This document shows positions 51,243-59,753 of a stretch of 64,000 bases of DNA, piece after piece (position 1 is the first letter of the stretch; each line of letters begins with the position of its first letter). Origin of the DNA: Actibacterium sp. MT2.3-13A (GTDB lineage: Bacteria > Pseudomonadota > Alphaproteobacteria > Rhodobacterales > Rhodobacteraceae). Location: NCBI RefSeq assembly GCF_018139985.1, contig NZ_JAGSOU010000007.1, forward strand, positions 1-64,000, read 5' to 3'. The notes under the pieces are model-generated. The model worked only from the letters and a program-made list of their open reading frames with translations, searched no databases and was not told the DNA's origin. The position numbers and the translations under genes are program-made.

Positions 51243-52853
51243 TCAGGGAAGGGGCCCGTCTATGCGGATGCGGCGGCGGAGCGAACCGTCCCCGCCCGGC
51301 CCTCCGGGGGCGACTTCGAAATCCACCGTGTCGCCCGCCGCCAGCGTCACATCCAGCGGCCCGAGCCGAAACCGGCCCGGCCCGGTCCGTCCCTCGGCGA
51401 TCCCGGCCCCGTTGTGCGTGACCAGGATGACGGACGGCTCGCTGTCCTTCGAGGCCTGCCACCAGCCCACCACGCGGTAGCGCCCCGCCGCGGCGGCGGT
51501 GAAGCGTTCGACGGCATGGTAGGGCCCGTCGGAAAACCGTGCCGTGGTCATCCCCGCGTCGGTGATCTTCAGGGGCCACAGGTCCGGCGCGCCGCGATAG
51601 GACGACCACCGCCATTCCATCGTCTCCAGCGGCGTCAGCCCGATCCCCGGGCGGCGCGCGAAGTAGCTCCACGGCGGGGTGTCGTACTGGTAGAGCGAAT
51701 CGGCAATCGGCGCGTCGGTGACGATCCGGAGGTCCAGCCGCCGGCCCAGCGCGATGACGGGCGTCTCGGTCAGGCGCTCCGGGCGCGGCACCGGCCGGCC
51801 CGTGACATCGAAGAACGCGGCCTCGCCCGTCAGCGCGATTGCGCCATCGACGCCCCAGAACACCAGGCCCTCGCCGTCGCCGTATTCGAACACGCGCGCC
51901 GCGCGTGTCGCCGCGCGCGGCACCGGGCGCCCCAGCGGCAGGAGCTTTTCCTGAAGGAAGCGAAATGCCTCGGCTGCGGGTTTCTCGGCGCGCTGCGGCG
52001 TCATCAGCCCCATGTTCGGCCACCACGGCTCATCCATGAGGGCATACCAATAGGCCTCGCCCACGCCTTCGGCCGCGAGGATCGAAACCATTTTCACCAT
52101 GTAGACGGCAGACTCGGCCGGGTCCTCGACCCATTTGCCGAATTCGGTGACGTGGATCGGTTTCTCGCCGCCCATGTCGCGCATCAGCGCGCGCAGGGCC
52201 GCGATCTCCAGGTCGGCATTCTCGGGATGGCGCCGGTAGGGGTGGATCGAGATCGCGTCGCAATCCAGCAGCCCGCCGTGGCGGAAGAAGTCGCGCAGGA
52301 ATTGCAGGGGGATCATGTTGGTTCCGGCACAGATGATCTCGACGTCCGGATGCCGGGGCTTCAGCCCCTGCGCCACGGCCCGCACCGTCGCCGCGAGGTG
52401 GCGCGGCGGGTCGTCCCGAAACGGGCCGGAAAGGAACTCTTCGGAATTCACCTCGTTGCCGATCTCGATCCGCGTCAGCGTGCCCGCGTAATGGGTCAGC
52501 ATCGCATCCAGGTAGGCCACGAGGCCCGCGCGACCGTCTTCGCTGTGCGGCGTTTGTTTCCTGTCGTAAAGAGGGTTGGTGTCGGTCCAGACGATCAGCG
52601 GCGCCATGCCCTGCGCGCGGATCTCGCGCATGTAGGGGTCCGATTTCGAGAAATCGTATCGCCCGCGGGCCCGCTCGGCCTCGGCCCAGCCGATTTCATC
52701 GCGGACAAGCGGCGCGCCCAGCCCCGCGGCAATGCCGGCCCAGTCCAGCCCCCAGCCCTGTTCGAAATGCGTCTGCACGCCGAGGCGGAATGGCTCCTGC
52801 GCCCAAGCGGGCGATCCGGCAAGCATCGGCAGCAGCAGGGCCCACCACTTCAT
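51243..52853 (-). CDS. Secreted clan GH-A glycoside hydrolase (GH39/GH5-like)
   Basis: 536 residues with a signal peptide (KWWALLLPMLAGSPAWA), ATGA overlap with the upstream gene. TIM-barrel elements: GWAEAERARGRYDFSKSDPY, RIEIGNEVNSEEF (acid/base Glu in GNE), ISIHPYRRHPENAD, and KPIHVTEFGKWVED (nucleophile Glu in TEFG). A C-terminal beta-sandwich probably binds carbohydrate. A secreted hydrolase inside an EPS operon often trims or releases the polymer. The GH family number is uncertain. Confidence 0.8.
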   Translation of the reverse strand: MKWWALLLPMLAGSPAWAQEPFRLGVQTHFEQGWGLDWAGIAAGLGAPLVRDEIGWAEAERARGRYDFSKSDPYMREIRAQGMAPLIVWTDTNPLYDRKQTPHSEDGRAGLVAYLDAMLTHYAGTLTRIEIGNEVNSEEFLSGPFRDDPPRHLAATVRAVAQGLKPRHPDVEIICAGTNMIPLQFLRDFFRHGGLLDCDAISIHPYRRHPENADLEIAALRALMRDMGGEKPIHVTEFGKWVEDPAESAVYMVKMVSILAAEGVGEAYWYALMDEPWWPNMGLMTPQRAEKPAAEAFRFLQEKLLPLGRPVPRAATRAARVFEYGDGEGLVFWGVDGAIALTGEAAFFDVTGRPVPRPERLTETPVIALGRRLDLRIVTDAPIADSLYQYDTPPWSYFARRPGIGLTPLETMEWRWSSYRGAPDLWPLKITDAGMTTARFSDGPYHAVERFTAAAAGRYRVVGWWQASKDSEPSVILVTHNGAGIAEGRTGPGRFRLGPLDVTLAAGDTVDFEVAPGGPGGDGSLRRRIRIDGPLP

Positions 52854-54442
52854 TTGCCGCTCCAGTCGAGGACGAACCGCCCGGCGGCGAAACTGACGTG
52901 GTGCAGCCCCCGCGATCCCGGCCGGTCCTTCGGGGTGAAGGCGCGCACGCGCCGTTCGCGGTAGGTGTCGGGGCCGAGTTCCTCGATCTCCATGATGTTG
53001 AGCCCGTAGCCGTAAATGCCGTGGCTGTTGTTCTGCGACGCCCGGAACAGCCGCCCGCCGTGCTGGACAACGGCGCCGGCGTTGCGCGCGACGTCGCTGC
53101 CGATCACCACCGGGTTCTGCGGATGCGGCCGCAATCCCGTCAGGGACGGGCCATCGACGGAGAAGAGATAGAGTTCGCTGGAATGCTCCTGAAAGACCAC
53201 ATGGTCGGACAGGTTGGTCATCAGCCACCACTGCCCGTCATGCTGGAAAAGGTTGGAATCCGCGATGTGGGAGCCTTCGAAACCGCAGGCGTGCAGCTCC
53301 CATTCCAGCGGGAAATCGGTGGCCCGCCAGACCTCCAGTCGTCGGGCGGTCTGGGTCTCGGGCATCATGTAGATCTGGTCGCCGTCGCTGAACACGAACG
53401 GATAGGAGAGATGGTAGTCGCGCCTGAGCGCTGCACCCAGCGGGATCAGCCGATCGCCCTCCAGGCGGCCGACTTCGATCCAGGCCGGACGTTCGTCGGC
53501 GTCCTGCGCCTCGTAGAACACGAAAAGCTCGCCGTCCTTTTCGAACAAGAAGGGGTCGGCCATGAGAAAGCTCCGCCGCGGCACGTCCAGCGCCTGCGAC
53601 GGCTCGAAATCCAGCACGTCGCCGTGCCCCGCCGCCAGCTGCCAGAAGGCGCGCCCCCGTCCGAGTTTCACGCGGAGCCGGTCCGCGGCCCGCTGCGCGG
53701 CCATGCGCGCGACATGGGCGGCATACCCCAGCAGCGCCGCGGTGCCCGGCGCGGGTGGCGCGGGCCGCGGGGGGGGCGCGTCCGGAGCGCGGCCGCGCGC
53801 CTCCGTCCCGCCGAGTTCCTTGCGCAGGAACAGCGAGGATTTCTCGGCGATGAACGCGGCGGTCAGGATCGCCGTGGGCTTGGGGTTGTAGGCCGTGCGC
53901 GCCCGCACCTGCCCCTCGGGCCGCCCGGCGGTCCGCTGGAGGATGTCCACCGTCACCAGCCCCGCGGCGCGCAGCGCGGGATCGACCATGGCCCAGTCCG
54001 ACCGCGCGGCGGGCACGCCGGACACGCTGAGCGACCACTCGCCCAGCCGTGCCATCGCGAGCTGCCGCGCGGACAGGTGATTGTCCCCGAGGGCCAGGAA
54101 GACGTCGACCGGGCCGTCCGCCCCGCGCCCTTCCAGAACCGGCAGCGCATCGAGCAACGCCTGCGCGTCCTGCGCGGGATGGTCGGGCCACCGCAGCCGG
54201 CTCAGCGCGCCTTCGGCGGCAAGAAGGCCCTTCGCCAGGGGCGGCAGCCGGGGGGCGCGGCGCGTTTCCGTCCCTTCGATCCTGGCCACGATGCGGAGTC
54301 GCGGGTCGGCGGCGATGCGGTCGATCAGCAGCGCCTGCCGGCCGCTGAGCCGCGCGCCCGGCGGGATCACGATCCCGATACGCCTTGCTGTGCCTTCTTC
54401 ACGCATGAAAAATCGCCGGATTCGGCCCTTCGAAAGATCCAT
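52850..54442 (-). CDS. GINT1-like protein: formyltransferase-like head plus beta-propeller
   Basis: 530 residues. The N-terminal part (RRIGIVIPPGARLSGRQALL, SWSLSVSGVPA-type loop) resembles a formyltransferase-like Rossmann half. The C-terminal half is a beta-propeller with repeated ADPFLFEKDGELFVFYE, YPFVFSDGDQIYMMPET, HIADSNLFQHDGQWWLMTNL, matching the region I know from glucosamine-inositolphosphorylceramide transferase-like (GINT1_N) proteins in EPS loci. It is translationally coupled to the GH-A hydrolase. Likely a sugar-modifying enzyme. The start at 54442 or 54406 is unclear. Confidence 0.65.
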   Translation of the reverse strand: MDLSKGRIRRFFMREEGTARRIGIVIPPGARLSGRQALLIDRIAADPRLRIVARIEGTETRRAPRLPPLAKGLLAAEGALSRLRWPDHPAQDAQALLDALPVLEGRGADGPVDVFLALGDNHLSARQLAMARLGEWSLSVSGVPAARSDWAMVDPALRAAGLVTVDILQRTAGRPEGQVRARTAYNPKPTAILTAAFIAEKSSLFLRKELGGTEARGRAPDAPPPRPAPPAPGTAALLGYAAHVARMAAQRAADRLRVKLGRGRAFWQLAAGHGDVLDFEPSQALDVPRRSFLMADPFLFEKDGELFVFYEAQDADERPAWIEVGRLEGDRLIPLGAALRRDYHLSYPFVFSDGDQIYMMPETQTARRLEVWRATDFPLEWELHACGFEGSHIADSNLFQHDGQWWLMTNLSDHVVFQEHSSELYLFSVDGPSLTGLRPHPQNPVVIGSDVARNAGAVVQHGGRLFRASQNNSHGIYGYGLNIMEIEELGPDTYRERRVRAFTPKDRPGSRGLHHVSFAAGRFVLDWSGK

Positions 54443-54443
54443 G

Positions 54444-54464
54444 ACCGGAACCGCCGGTTCCGGT
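54444..54464. repeat. 21-bp palindrome at the GINT1-like gene start
   Basis: ACCGGAACC, GCC, then GGTTCCGGT: a perfect 9-bp stem with a 3-base loop, one base upstream of the ATG at 54442. In mRNA it would cover the ribosome site. It lies in the 254-bp gap after the second Wzc-like gene, so it may end or attenuate that transcript, or mean that the true start is the downstream ATG at 54406. Confidence 0.55.
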
Positions 54465-54696
54465 GCGTCTCATACCTCGCCTTGTGCAGCGGTCGCGTTC
54501 TCGAGCGCGCCGGCTCCGCCGGCTTGCCCTTTCTGCCGAAAGCGCGGGTGGGGTGCACTATCCCCCGGATCGGCAGCGCTTGTCACGGCCAGATCGGGAA
54601 GACCGCAACGCGAAAGGCTTGTGTTCAGGTTGCCGGGCCGGACCTCCCTGCGCGGCCAATCCTTCCGGCCAGGCGGCCGGGGGGCGGAGGCCGGTC

Positions 54697-56895
54697 TCAA
54701 TACTCATAGGCGTAGCCATAGACCTCGCGCCCGGCGACATCCTTGCGCCGGACCTGGGTCATCACGGTGCCGCAGACATCGGCGCCGGCCTCGTTCAGCC
54801 GCTCCAGCGTCTGCTTGACGATCCGCGCCGAGGGGCGGCCGCTCTGCACCGCCATCAGGGTGGTATCGACGTGGTTCGACAGCACGAGCGCGTCGGAGAG
54901 CTGAAGCACCGGCGGGGCGTTGATGATCACCATGTCGTGGCGCGCCGACAGGCGGGTGATGAGGCCAGACATTTTCTTGGAGGAGATCAGGCCGGCGGCA
55001 TTGTTGCTGGAGCGGCGCGGGGTGATCACGTCGGCATCCAGAAGTTCCGAGCGTTCGATCAGGTCCCTGAAGTTGCCCTTGCCTTCCAGGTAATCGACGA
55101 GGCACGTCCCCTTGCGCGGCAGCCCCAGCGCGCGCACCGAATCCGAGCGGCGCAGGTCGGCGTCCAGCAGCGCCACCGACGCCCCGGATTTGGACAGGGA
55201 ATGGGCCAGCGCGAAACACAGCGACGACTTGCCCTCGCTCGCCAGGGACGAGGTGACCATGACCACGTTGGGCGGCTTGCCGTGCGACATCTCGAACAGC
55301 TTCGTCCGTATCAGCTGTATCCCTTCCATGAAGGCCGACGGTTTCTCGTTCCTCAGTTCGCGGCGCAGCCAGGCATGGCGCGGCCCCAGCGAGCGCACAT
55401 AGGGCAGCATCGCCAGCAAGGGCAGGTTCGTCGCCTCGCGCAACTCGTCCGAGGTGCGGATCGGCACCGTGAAAAGGCTCCGCAGGAAGACAAAGGCGAC
55501 GCCGATGGACAGCCCGAACACGGCGGCCATCGCCATCGAGAGGGTGCGCCGCGGGAAGGACGGCACCAGCGGAACCGCCGCGCGCCCGATGACGCGGGCC
55601 TCGGGCCGCTGGTAGTCGCTCTGCGCGCTGGTTTCCTTGAAGCGCGAGAGGAAGTTTTCATAGACCAGCCGGGTGGCCTGGGCGGTGCGCTCGAGCTGGT
55701 TGAGGCGGACCGAGGCGGTGGAGATCATCTCGGCCCGGTCCGAGACCTCCTTGATCTGCTCCTGCAGCGCGGCTTCGCGGTTGCGGGTGACGCTGACATC
55801 GCCGCGCATCGATTCGATGCGGCGGCGCAGTTCGTCCTCGATGCTGCGCTGCACATCCTCGATCTGCGCGGTGATGCGGATGATTTCGGGGTGGCGCCGG
55901 CCCAGCGTGCTGGCCAGCTCCGCCTTTTTCGAGGTCAGGTCGGTCTGCTGGCGCTGGAGCGTCTCCAGCAGCGGCGAGGTCACGACATCGGCGACGGCGG
56001 CAAGGCCCTCGCTTTCCATCAGCCGCTCGACCAGGCGGTAACGGACCTCGGCATCCGCGCGTTCGGCGCTGGTCGCCACCAGGCGCGAGTTCAGCTCGGC
56101 CAGCAACTGGTTGGTGGTCTCCTCCCCGCCGCCTGCGGCCGAGGTCATCTCGATGCGGAAGTCGACCACGGCCGCGTCGGCCGTCTCCACCTGGGCGCTG
56201 AGCTCCTGGATGCGGTCGGCCAGCCAGTCATTGGCCCGGACGGTGGCGTCGTGCTTGTCGGCGAGCTGACCTGCGATGTACTGGTCGGCCACGGCATTCG
56301 CCACATCCGCGGCAAGCTGCGGATCCGGCGAGTCGAAGCGGACGCCGATCGCATAGGACACCCCGATCTGCGAGACGCTCAGCCGCTGCCGCACATCGTT
56401 GATGACGATCGAGCGGAGCGCCTCATCCGGGAAGCGGCGGGCGATGACGTGGAACGGTTCCTCGCCGCGGATCAAGCGCTTGATCCCGGCGATGGGCCCT
56501 TCCGGTCGCGGCAGGCGTGGGTCGAACTGCGGGTGATGGACCAGGTCGAGGGTGTCGACCACCTTCCCGATCAGGACATTCGACTGGATGGTGACCACCT
56601 CGCCGGCAACGACCGAGTTGCTGACGTTAAGGCTGGAGACCACCTCCTCGACCGGCGTCACCCGTTCCTGCCGGGTGTCGATAATGATCTGGGAATGGGC
56701 GGTGTAGATCGGCGTGACGCGCTGCAGATAGAAGAACGTGCCGACGAGGCAGACCAGCGTCACGACCGAGATCAGCCGGGCATTGCCGCGCAGGATGTCG
56801 AACAGGTAGACGATGTCGATACCCTGCGACCGGTCCGGGGCGTGGGGCACACGGGACGGTTCGCCGCCTTTGTCGAAGAAGGTGAATCGTTTCAT
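54697..56895 (-). CDS. Wzc/ExoP-like polysaccharide co-polymerase with altered Walker B (copy 2)
   Basis: 732 residues from the ATG at 56895, which overlaps the upstream Wza-type stop (ATGA). N-terminal Wzz domain (NARLISVVTLVCLVGTFFYL span), coiled coils (about 230-440), second span, then a kinase-like domain: Walker A SLASEGKSSLCFALAHSL, A' VALLDADLRRSDS, but Walker B reads MVIINAPPVL with Asn where Asp is expected. A Tyr-rich tail VYGYAYEY remains. It partners the Wza-type exporter. Kinase activity may be reduced. Confidence 0.87.
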   Translation of the reverse strand: MKRFTFFDKGGEPSRVPHAPDRSQGIDIVYLFDILRGNARLISVVTLVCLVGTFFYLQRVTPIYTAHSQIIIDTRQERVTPVEEVVSSLNVSNSVVAGEVVTIQSNVLIGKVVDTLDLVHHPQFDPRLPRPEGPIAGIKRLIRGEEPFHVIARRFPDEALRSIVINDVRQRLSVSQIGVSYAIGVRFDSPDPQLAADVANAVADQYIAGQLADKHDATVRANDWLADRIQELSAQVETADAAVVDFRIEMTSAAGGGEETTNQLLAELNSRLVATSAERADAEVRYRLVERLMESEGLAAVADVVTSPLLETLQRQQTDLTSKKAELASTLGRRHPEIIRITAQIEDVQRSIEDELRRRIESMRGDVSVTRNREAALQEQIKEVSDRAEMISTASVRLNQLERTAQATRLVYENFLSRFKETSAQSDYQRPEARVIGRAAVPLVPSFPRRTLSMAMAAVFGLSIGVAFVFLRSLFTVPIRTSDELREATNLPLLAMLPYVRSLGPRHAWLRRELRNEKPSAFMEGIQLIRTKLFEMSHGKPPNVVMVTSSLASEGKSSLCFALAHSLSKSGASVALLDADLRRSDSVRALGLPRKGTCLVDYLEGKGNFRDLIERSELLDADVITPRRSSNNAAGLISSKKMSGLITRLSARHDMVIINAPPVLQLSDALVLSNHVDTTLMAVQSGRPSARIVKQTLERLNEAGADVCGTVMTQVRRKDVAGREVYGYAYEY

Positions 56896-58163
56896 TGTGT
56901 CGGCTCCGCTTCGGCCAGCGCCTCCGGCGGCTTCACGACCACGACCAGCAGATCGCCCGGCGCCAGCTCGTCCAGCGGGTCGAGCTGCATCTGCTGCAAC
57001 CCGCCGCGCCCGCGCCGCCGCACCCGGTACTCGACCAGAAGCTCTGCCTCGGTGCCGGTCGCGGCGTTCATCCATTGCTCGAGCAGCAGCAAGCGGTCCT
57101 CCAGAGAGGTGCGCTGCGACCTGAGCTTGTTGATTTCGCTCCAGTGGGCCTGCGACTGGGACAGGAGCTGCTTTTCCCACTCGGTGTCGATCTGGGATAG
57201 CTCGCTCTGCAACTCGCCCAGCTGCACCAGCGCGGCCGAGCGCTGTTCGCGCAGTTGCAGCAGCTCCCCCTCCTGGCGCGACACGGCCTGATCGTATTGG
57301 GTGACCGCCGATTGCGTCTTGAGCCCGCGGGTGACCAGAACGCGGTTGCGGTCCAATTCGCTGCGTATGCGCTCCAGCGCCTGCGACTGGACCGTCTCGC
57401 GCTGGTCGATCAGGGCGATGCGGTTCGAGGCCTCCGTCACTGCCTCCTCGATCAGGCGCCGCCGGGTGGCGCGGTTGCGCTCTTCCAGCGTGATGATCTG
57501 GTCCTCCTTGGGCTTCAGCGCGTCGAAAAGCTCGCGGTCGATGTCCGGGCGGACCTCCGCGGGCACGTCGGCCCAGCGCACCTCGGTGCGGCCGCTGACC
57601 TGGGCCTGGAGCCGGGCATATTGGCTGACCAGCCGGGCAAGGTCGGAATCGAGCCCGTTCAGCGCGCCTTGCAGATTCCGCCGCTCCAGCACCCGCGCCT
57701 CTTCGTTGCGGGTGGAGATGGCGGGCCCGCCGGCCAGGCCGACGGCCTGCTCGGCGGTCAGGAAGGGTTGGAAATCGTAGTTGCCCGGGTTGCGCACGTC
57801 GCCGAGCACGAAGATCGGCCGGAAATTCGCCACCGAGAGTTCCACCGTCGGCGCGACGAATATCTCGCGCTCGACATAGGTTCTGCGGATCAGGTCGCGG
57901 GCCTGGCCGAGGGTGATGTTCTCGACGCTCACGCCACCGATCAGGGGCAGCTGCACCTGCCCGTCGCTGCCGACCGAGTAGCGTTGCGGCGGGTCGCTGT
58001 CGTCGAGAATATCCATCTCGAGCTCGTCGCCGATGTTGATGGAGTAGCTGTCCGGGGTCGCGGTCGCAGCATGGCATGCCCCCCCCATTGCCAACAGGAG
58101 AAACGCGGCTTCCGCCGCCATACGCACAATGTTCCGCCCCCTGATGAACACTGCGAAAAACAC
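56892..58163 (-). CDS. Wza/ExoF-type polysaccharide export protein
   Basis: 423 residues from a GTG at 58163. GTGs at 58151 and 58127 and the ATG at 58121 are alternatives; 58127 has the best ribosome site (AGGGGGCGG). A signal-like hydrophobic N-terminus is followed by a Poly_export domain (YSINIGDELEMDILDDSDPP, DGQVQLPLIGGVSVENITLG), an SLBB-like segment (IFVLGDVRNPGNYDFQPFLT) and a long coiled coil (about 170-370) as in ExoF/OpnA types. It makes the periplasmic/outer-membrane conduit with the co-polymerase in the same operon. Confidence 0.85.
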   Translation of the reverse strand: MFFAVFIRGRNIVRMAAEAAFLLLAMGGACHAATATPDSYSINIGDELEMDILDDSDPPQRYSVGSDGQVQLPLIGGVSVENITLGQARDLIRRTYVEREIFVAPTVELSVANFRPIFVLGDVRNPGNYDFQPFLTAEQAVGLAGGPAISTRNEEARVLERRNLQGALNGLDSDLARLVSQYARLQAQVSGRTEVRWADVPAEVRPDIDRELFDALKPKEDQIITLEERNRATRRRLIEEAVTEASNRIALIDQRETVQSQALERIRSELDRNRVLVTRGLKTQSAVTQYDQAVSRQEGELLQLREQRSAALVQLGELQSELSQIDTEWEKQLLSQSQAHWSEINKLRSQRTSLEDRLLLLEQWMNAATGTEAELLVEYRVRRRGRGGLQQMQLDPLDELAPGDLLVVVVKPPEALAEAEPTQ

Positions 58164-58781
58164 CTCGGCACCAAAAAAACGAATCGCAAGACGATAAATT
58201 AACCTTTCAATGATAACGGATTCCCGCTGTTTCTTGTGGCTTTTAGCGGCGCCGTGGCGAAACGGGGTGCCTCACGCGGGGGCACGAGCAGACTGAAGCT
58301 GCGCGTGGATCGGTGGCCGAAGGGGCGCCATGGCGCCTGTGAGATGCGGCCTTGGCGGGCGGGCGGGACATCCGGCAGGGCCCTGAAAGGACAGCGATAA
58401 ACGAGAGCCGCCGGTTGGGCGCCCGCAGCGCGGAGCCACGCGGCGGGCGCCCCTCTTCGAAGATGGCCGTGGCGCGGTCCTGGCCGTTCCTTTCAGGTGG
58501 GGGTGCCCTCTCCAAAAAGGGCGAAAAGGTGGCAATTTGGGGGCTTCATGGCGAACGGCGCGACGTCTGTCTCGGCGGCCCGGCGCTGGCGGAGGTCGAA
58601 ATAGTCCTTGGATAATAATTTGTTAATCTCTCGTCTCCGTCGGGTCGGCGGCACTGTCTGGGATAGGGAAACAGAGAGTTGCGCAGATTCCCTTCACCGC
58701 CAGCGTGCCCCAGGCGGTAGGTTTCTCGGAGAGATTCGTAACCAGTAACTTGGGACAGCCACGCTGACGGCTGCGTGACGG
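58164..58781. other. 618-bp divergent intergenic region
   Basis: It lies between the divergent Wza-type and second ExoY-like genes. The left end is AT-rich (AAATTAACC and a poly-A run whose reverse strand reads TCGTTTTTTTGG at 58171-58182), the middle GC-rich with several potential hairpins, and the right end has TTGTTAATC (about 58619). An 87-codon frame at 58352-58615 looks non-coding. It is long enough for two promoters and a leader or small RNA, but I recognise no known RNA family. Confidence 0.5.
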
Positions 58782-59474
58782 ATGGGATTTCAGGCGCAAT
58801 CAATTCACTTGAACGGGCGGGGCGAGGCTGCGGTCCTTGTGGCCGTCCACGGCGCGGCAACGACGGTGCCGCTGTCCAAGAGGGTGTTCGACAAGGTCTT
58901 CGCTGTCGCCGCGCTGGTCTTTTTCGCGCCGTTCATCCTGCTGGTGGCGGCGGCCATCCTGATCGCCGATGGACGGCCCGTTTTCTACGGGCACCGCCGC
59001 GTCGGGCTGGACGGCCGCAGTTTCCAGTGCCTGAAGTTTCGCACCATGGCGCGGAATTCCGACATCCTGCTGCAGAAGCACCTGCGCGACGACCCTGCCG
59101 CCCGGGCCGAGTGGCAGGCCACGCGCAAGCTGAGCCGCGACCCCAGGGTCAACTGCCTGGGGGCCTTTCTGCGCAAGACCAGCCTCGACGAGCTGCCGCA
59201 GTTCTGGAACGTGCTGCGCGGCGAGATGTCGGTCGTTGGCCCCCGGCCCGTGGTGATCGAGGAGGCGACCTTCTACAAAGGCCATTTCGCCGATTACATA
59301 TCGGTGCTGCCGGGCGTCACCGGCGCCTGGCAGGTCAGCGGCCGCAGCAACACCACCTATGACGAGCGGGTCTCGATGGATGTCGATTATGTCCGCAACC
59401 GCAGCTTCTGGGGGGATATGCGGATCGTTCTGAAAACCGTTAGCGTGATCCTGACGCAGAAGGGCGCCTGCTAG
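58782..59474 (+). CDS. ExoY-like undecaprenyl-phosphate sugar phosphotransferase (copy 2)
   Basis: 230 residues. N-terminal span (VFAVAALVFFAPFILLVAAA), then HRRVGLDGRSFQCLKFRTMA, LDELPQFWNVLRGEMSVVGP and PGVTGAWQVSGRSNTTYDER. It is nearly colinear with the copy at 39777-40475, including the ending KGAC/DGAC. It initiates a repeat unit on undecaprenyl phosphate. A microprotein gene ends 6 bases after it on the opposite strand. Only a weak ribosome site precedes the ATG. Confidence 0.9.
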   Translation: MGFQAQSIHLNGRGEAAVLVAVHGAATTVPLSKRVFDKVFAVAALVFFAPFILLVAAAILIADGRPVFYGHRRVGLDGRSFQCLKFRTMARNSDILLQKHLRDDPAARAEWQATRKLSRDPRVNCLGAFLRKTSLDELPQFWNVLRGEMSVVGPRPVVIEEATFYKGHFADYISVLPGVTGAWQVSGRSNTTYDERVSMDVDYVRNRSFWGDMRIVLKTVSVILTQKGAC

Positions 59475-59480
59475 CGGCGC

Positions 59481-59606
59481 TCAGGCGACGATCAGGCCGA
59501 TCACCGAAACCCAGGCCAGCGCGCAGCCGATCACAACCGCACGGCGCAGCGTGGCCGCATCGAGGGCCAGAAGCCAAGGGGGGCACTCTGTTCGTGATTT
59601 TTCCAT
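59481..59606 (-). CDS. 41-residue single-span membrane microprotein (copy 2)
   Basis: A short gene from the ATG at 59606 to the stop at 59483-59481; a longer frame to 59714 has a poor N-terminus. The sequence has a CPPW motif (residues 8-11) and one membrane span (AVVIGCALAWVSVIGLIVA). It is homologous to the 44-residue protein at 39624-39758 (16 identities over 34 gapless positions) and both starts follow a GCAGGC(T)ACC leader. It is convergent with the ExoY-like gene and divergent from a GT2 gene, as in copy 1. Function unknown; a partner of the transferase is the obvious guess. Confidence 0.7.
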   Translation of the reverse strand: MEKSRTECPPWLLALDAATLRRAVVIGCALAWVSVIGLIVA

Positions 59607-59681
59607 GGTAGCCTGCAAACCTGTTCCGTTGGCCTCGTTTCGGTTTGGCCCGTGTCCGGTCCGGCCCGCGTTGGATCGGGC

Positions 59682-59709
59682 CGTTTTTGACCGGATCGTT
59701 TTTGACCGG
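59682..59709. repeat. 13-bp direct repeat upstream of GT2 gene
   Basis: CGTTTTTGACCGG occurs at 59682-59694 and again at 59697-59709 (15-bp period), between the divergent microprotein and GT2 genes and 45-72 bases before the GT2 ATG. Two sites about 1.5 helical turns apart could hold a transcription factor. No counterpart was seen at the first cassette. Confidence 0.55.
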
Positions 59710-59753
59710 CGCAACTCTCCAAGCTCAGTTCAACGCCCAATCGGGGCAGGATC

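Noticed and set aside
54463-57291. A 942-codon open frame on the plus strand
   Set aside because: It is antisense to the Wzc-like and Wza-type genes. It is composition-driven and shows no recognisable family.
58352-58615. Possible 87-residue protein in the large EPS spacer
   Set aside because: It has no ribosome site, hydrophobic segment or family resemblance, and its reverse strand is equally open.
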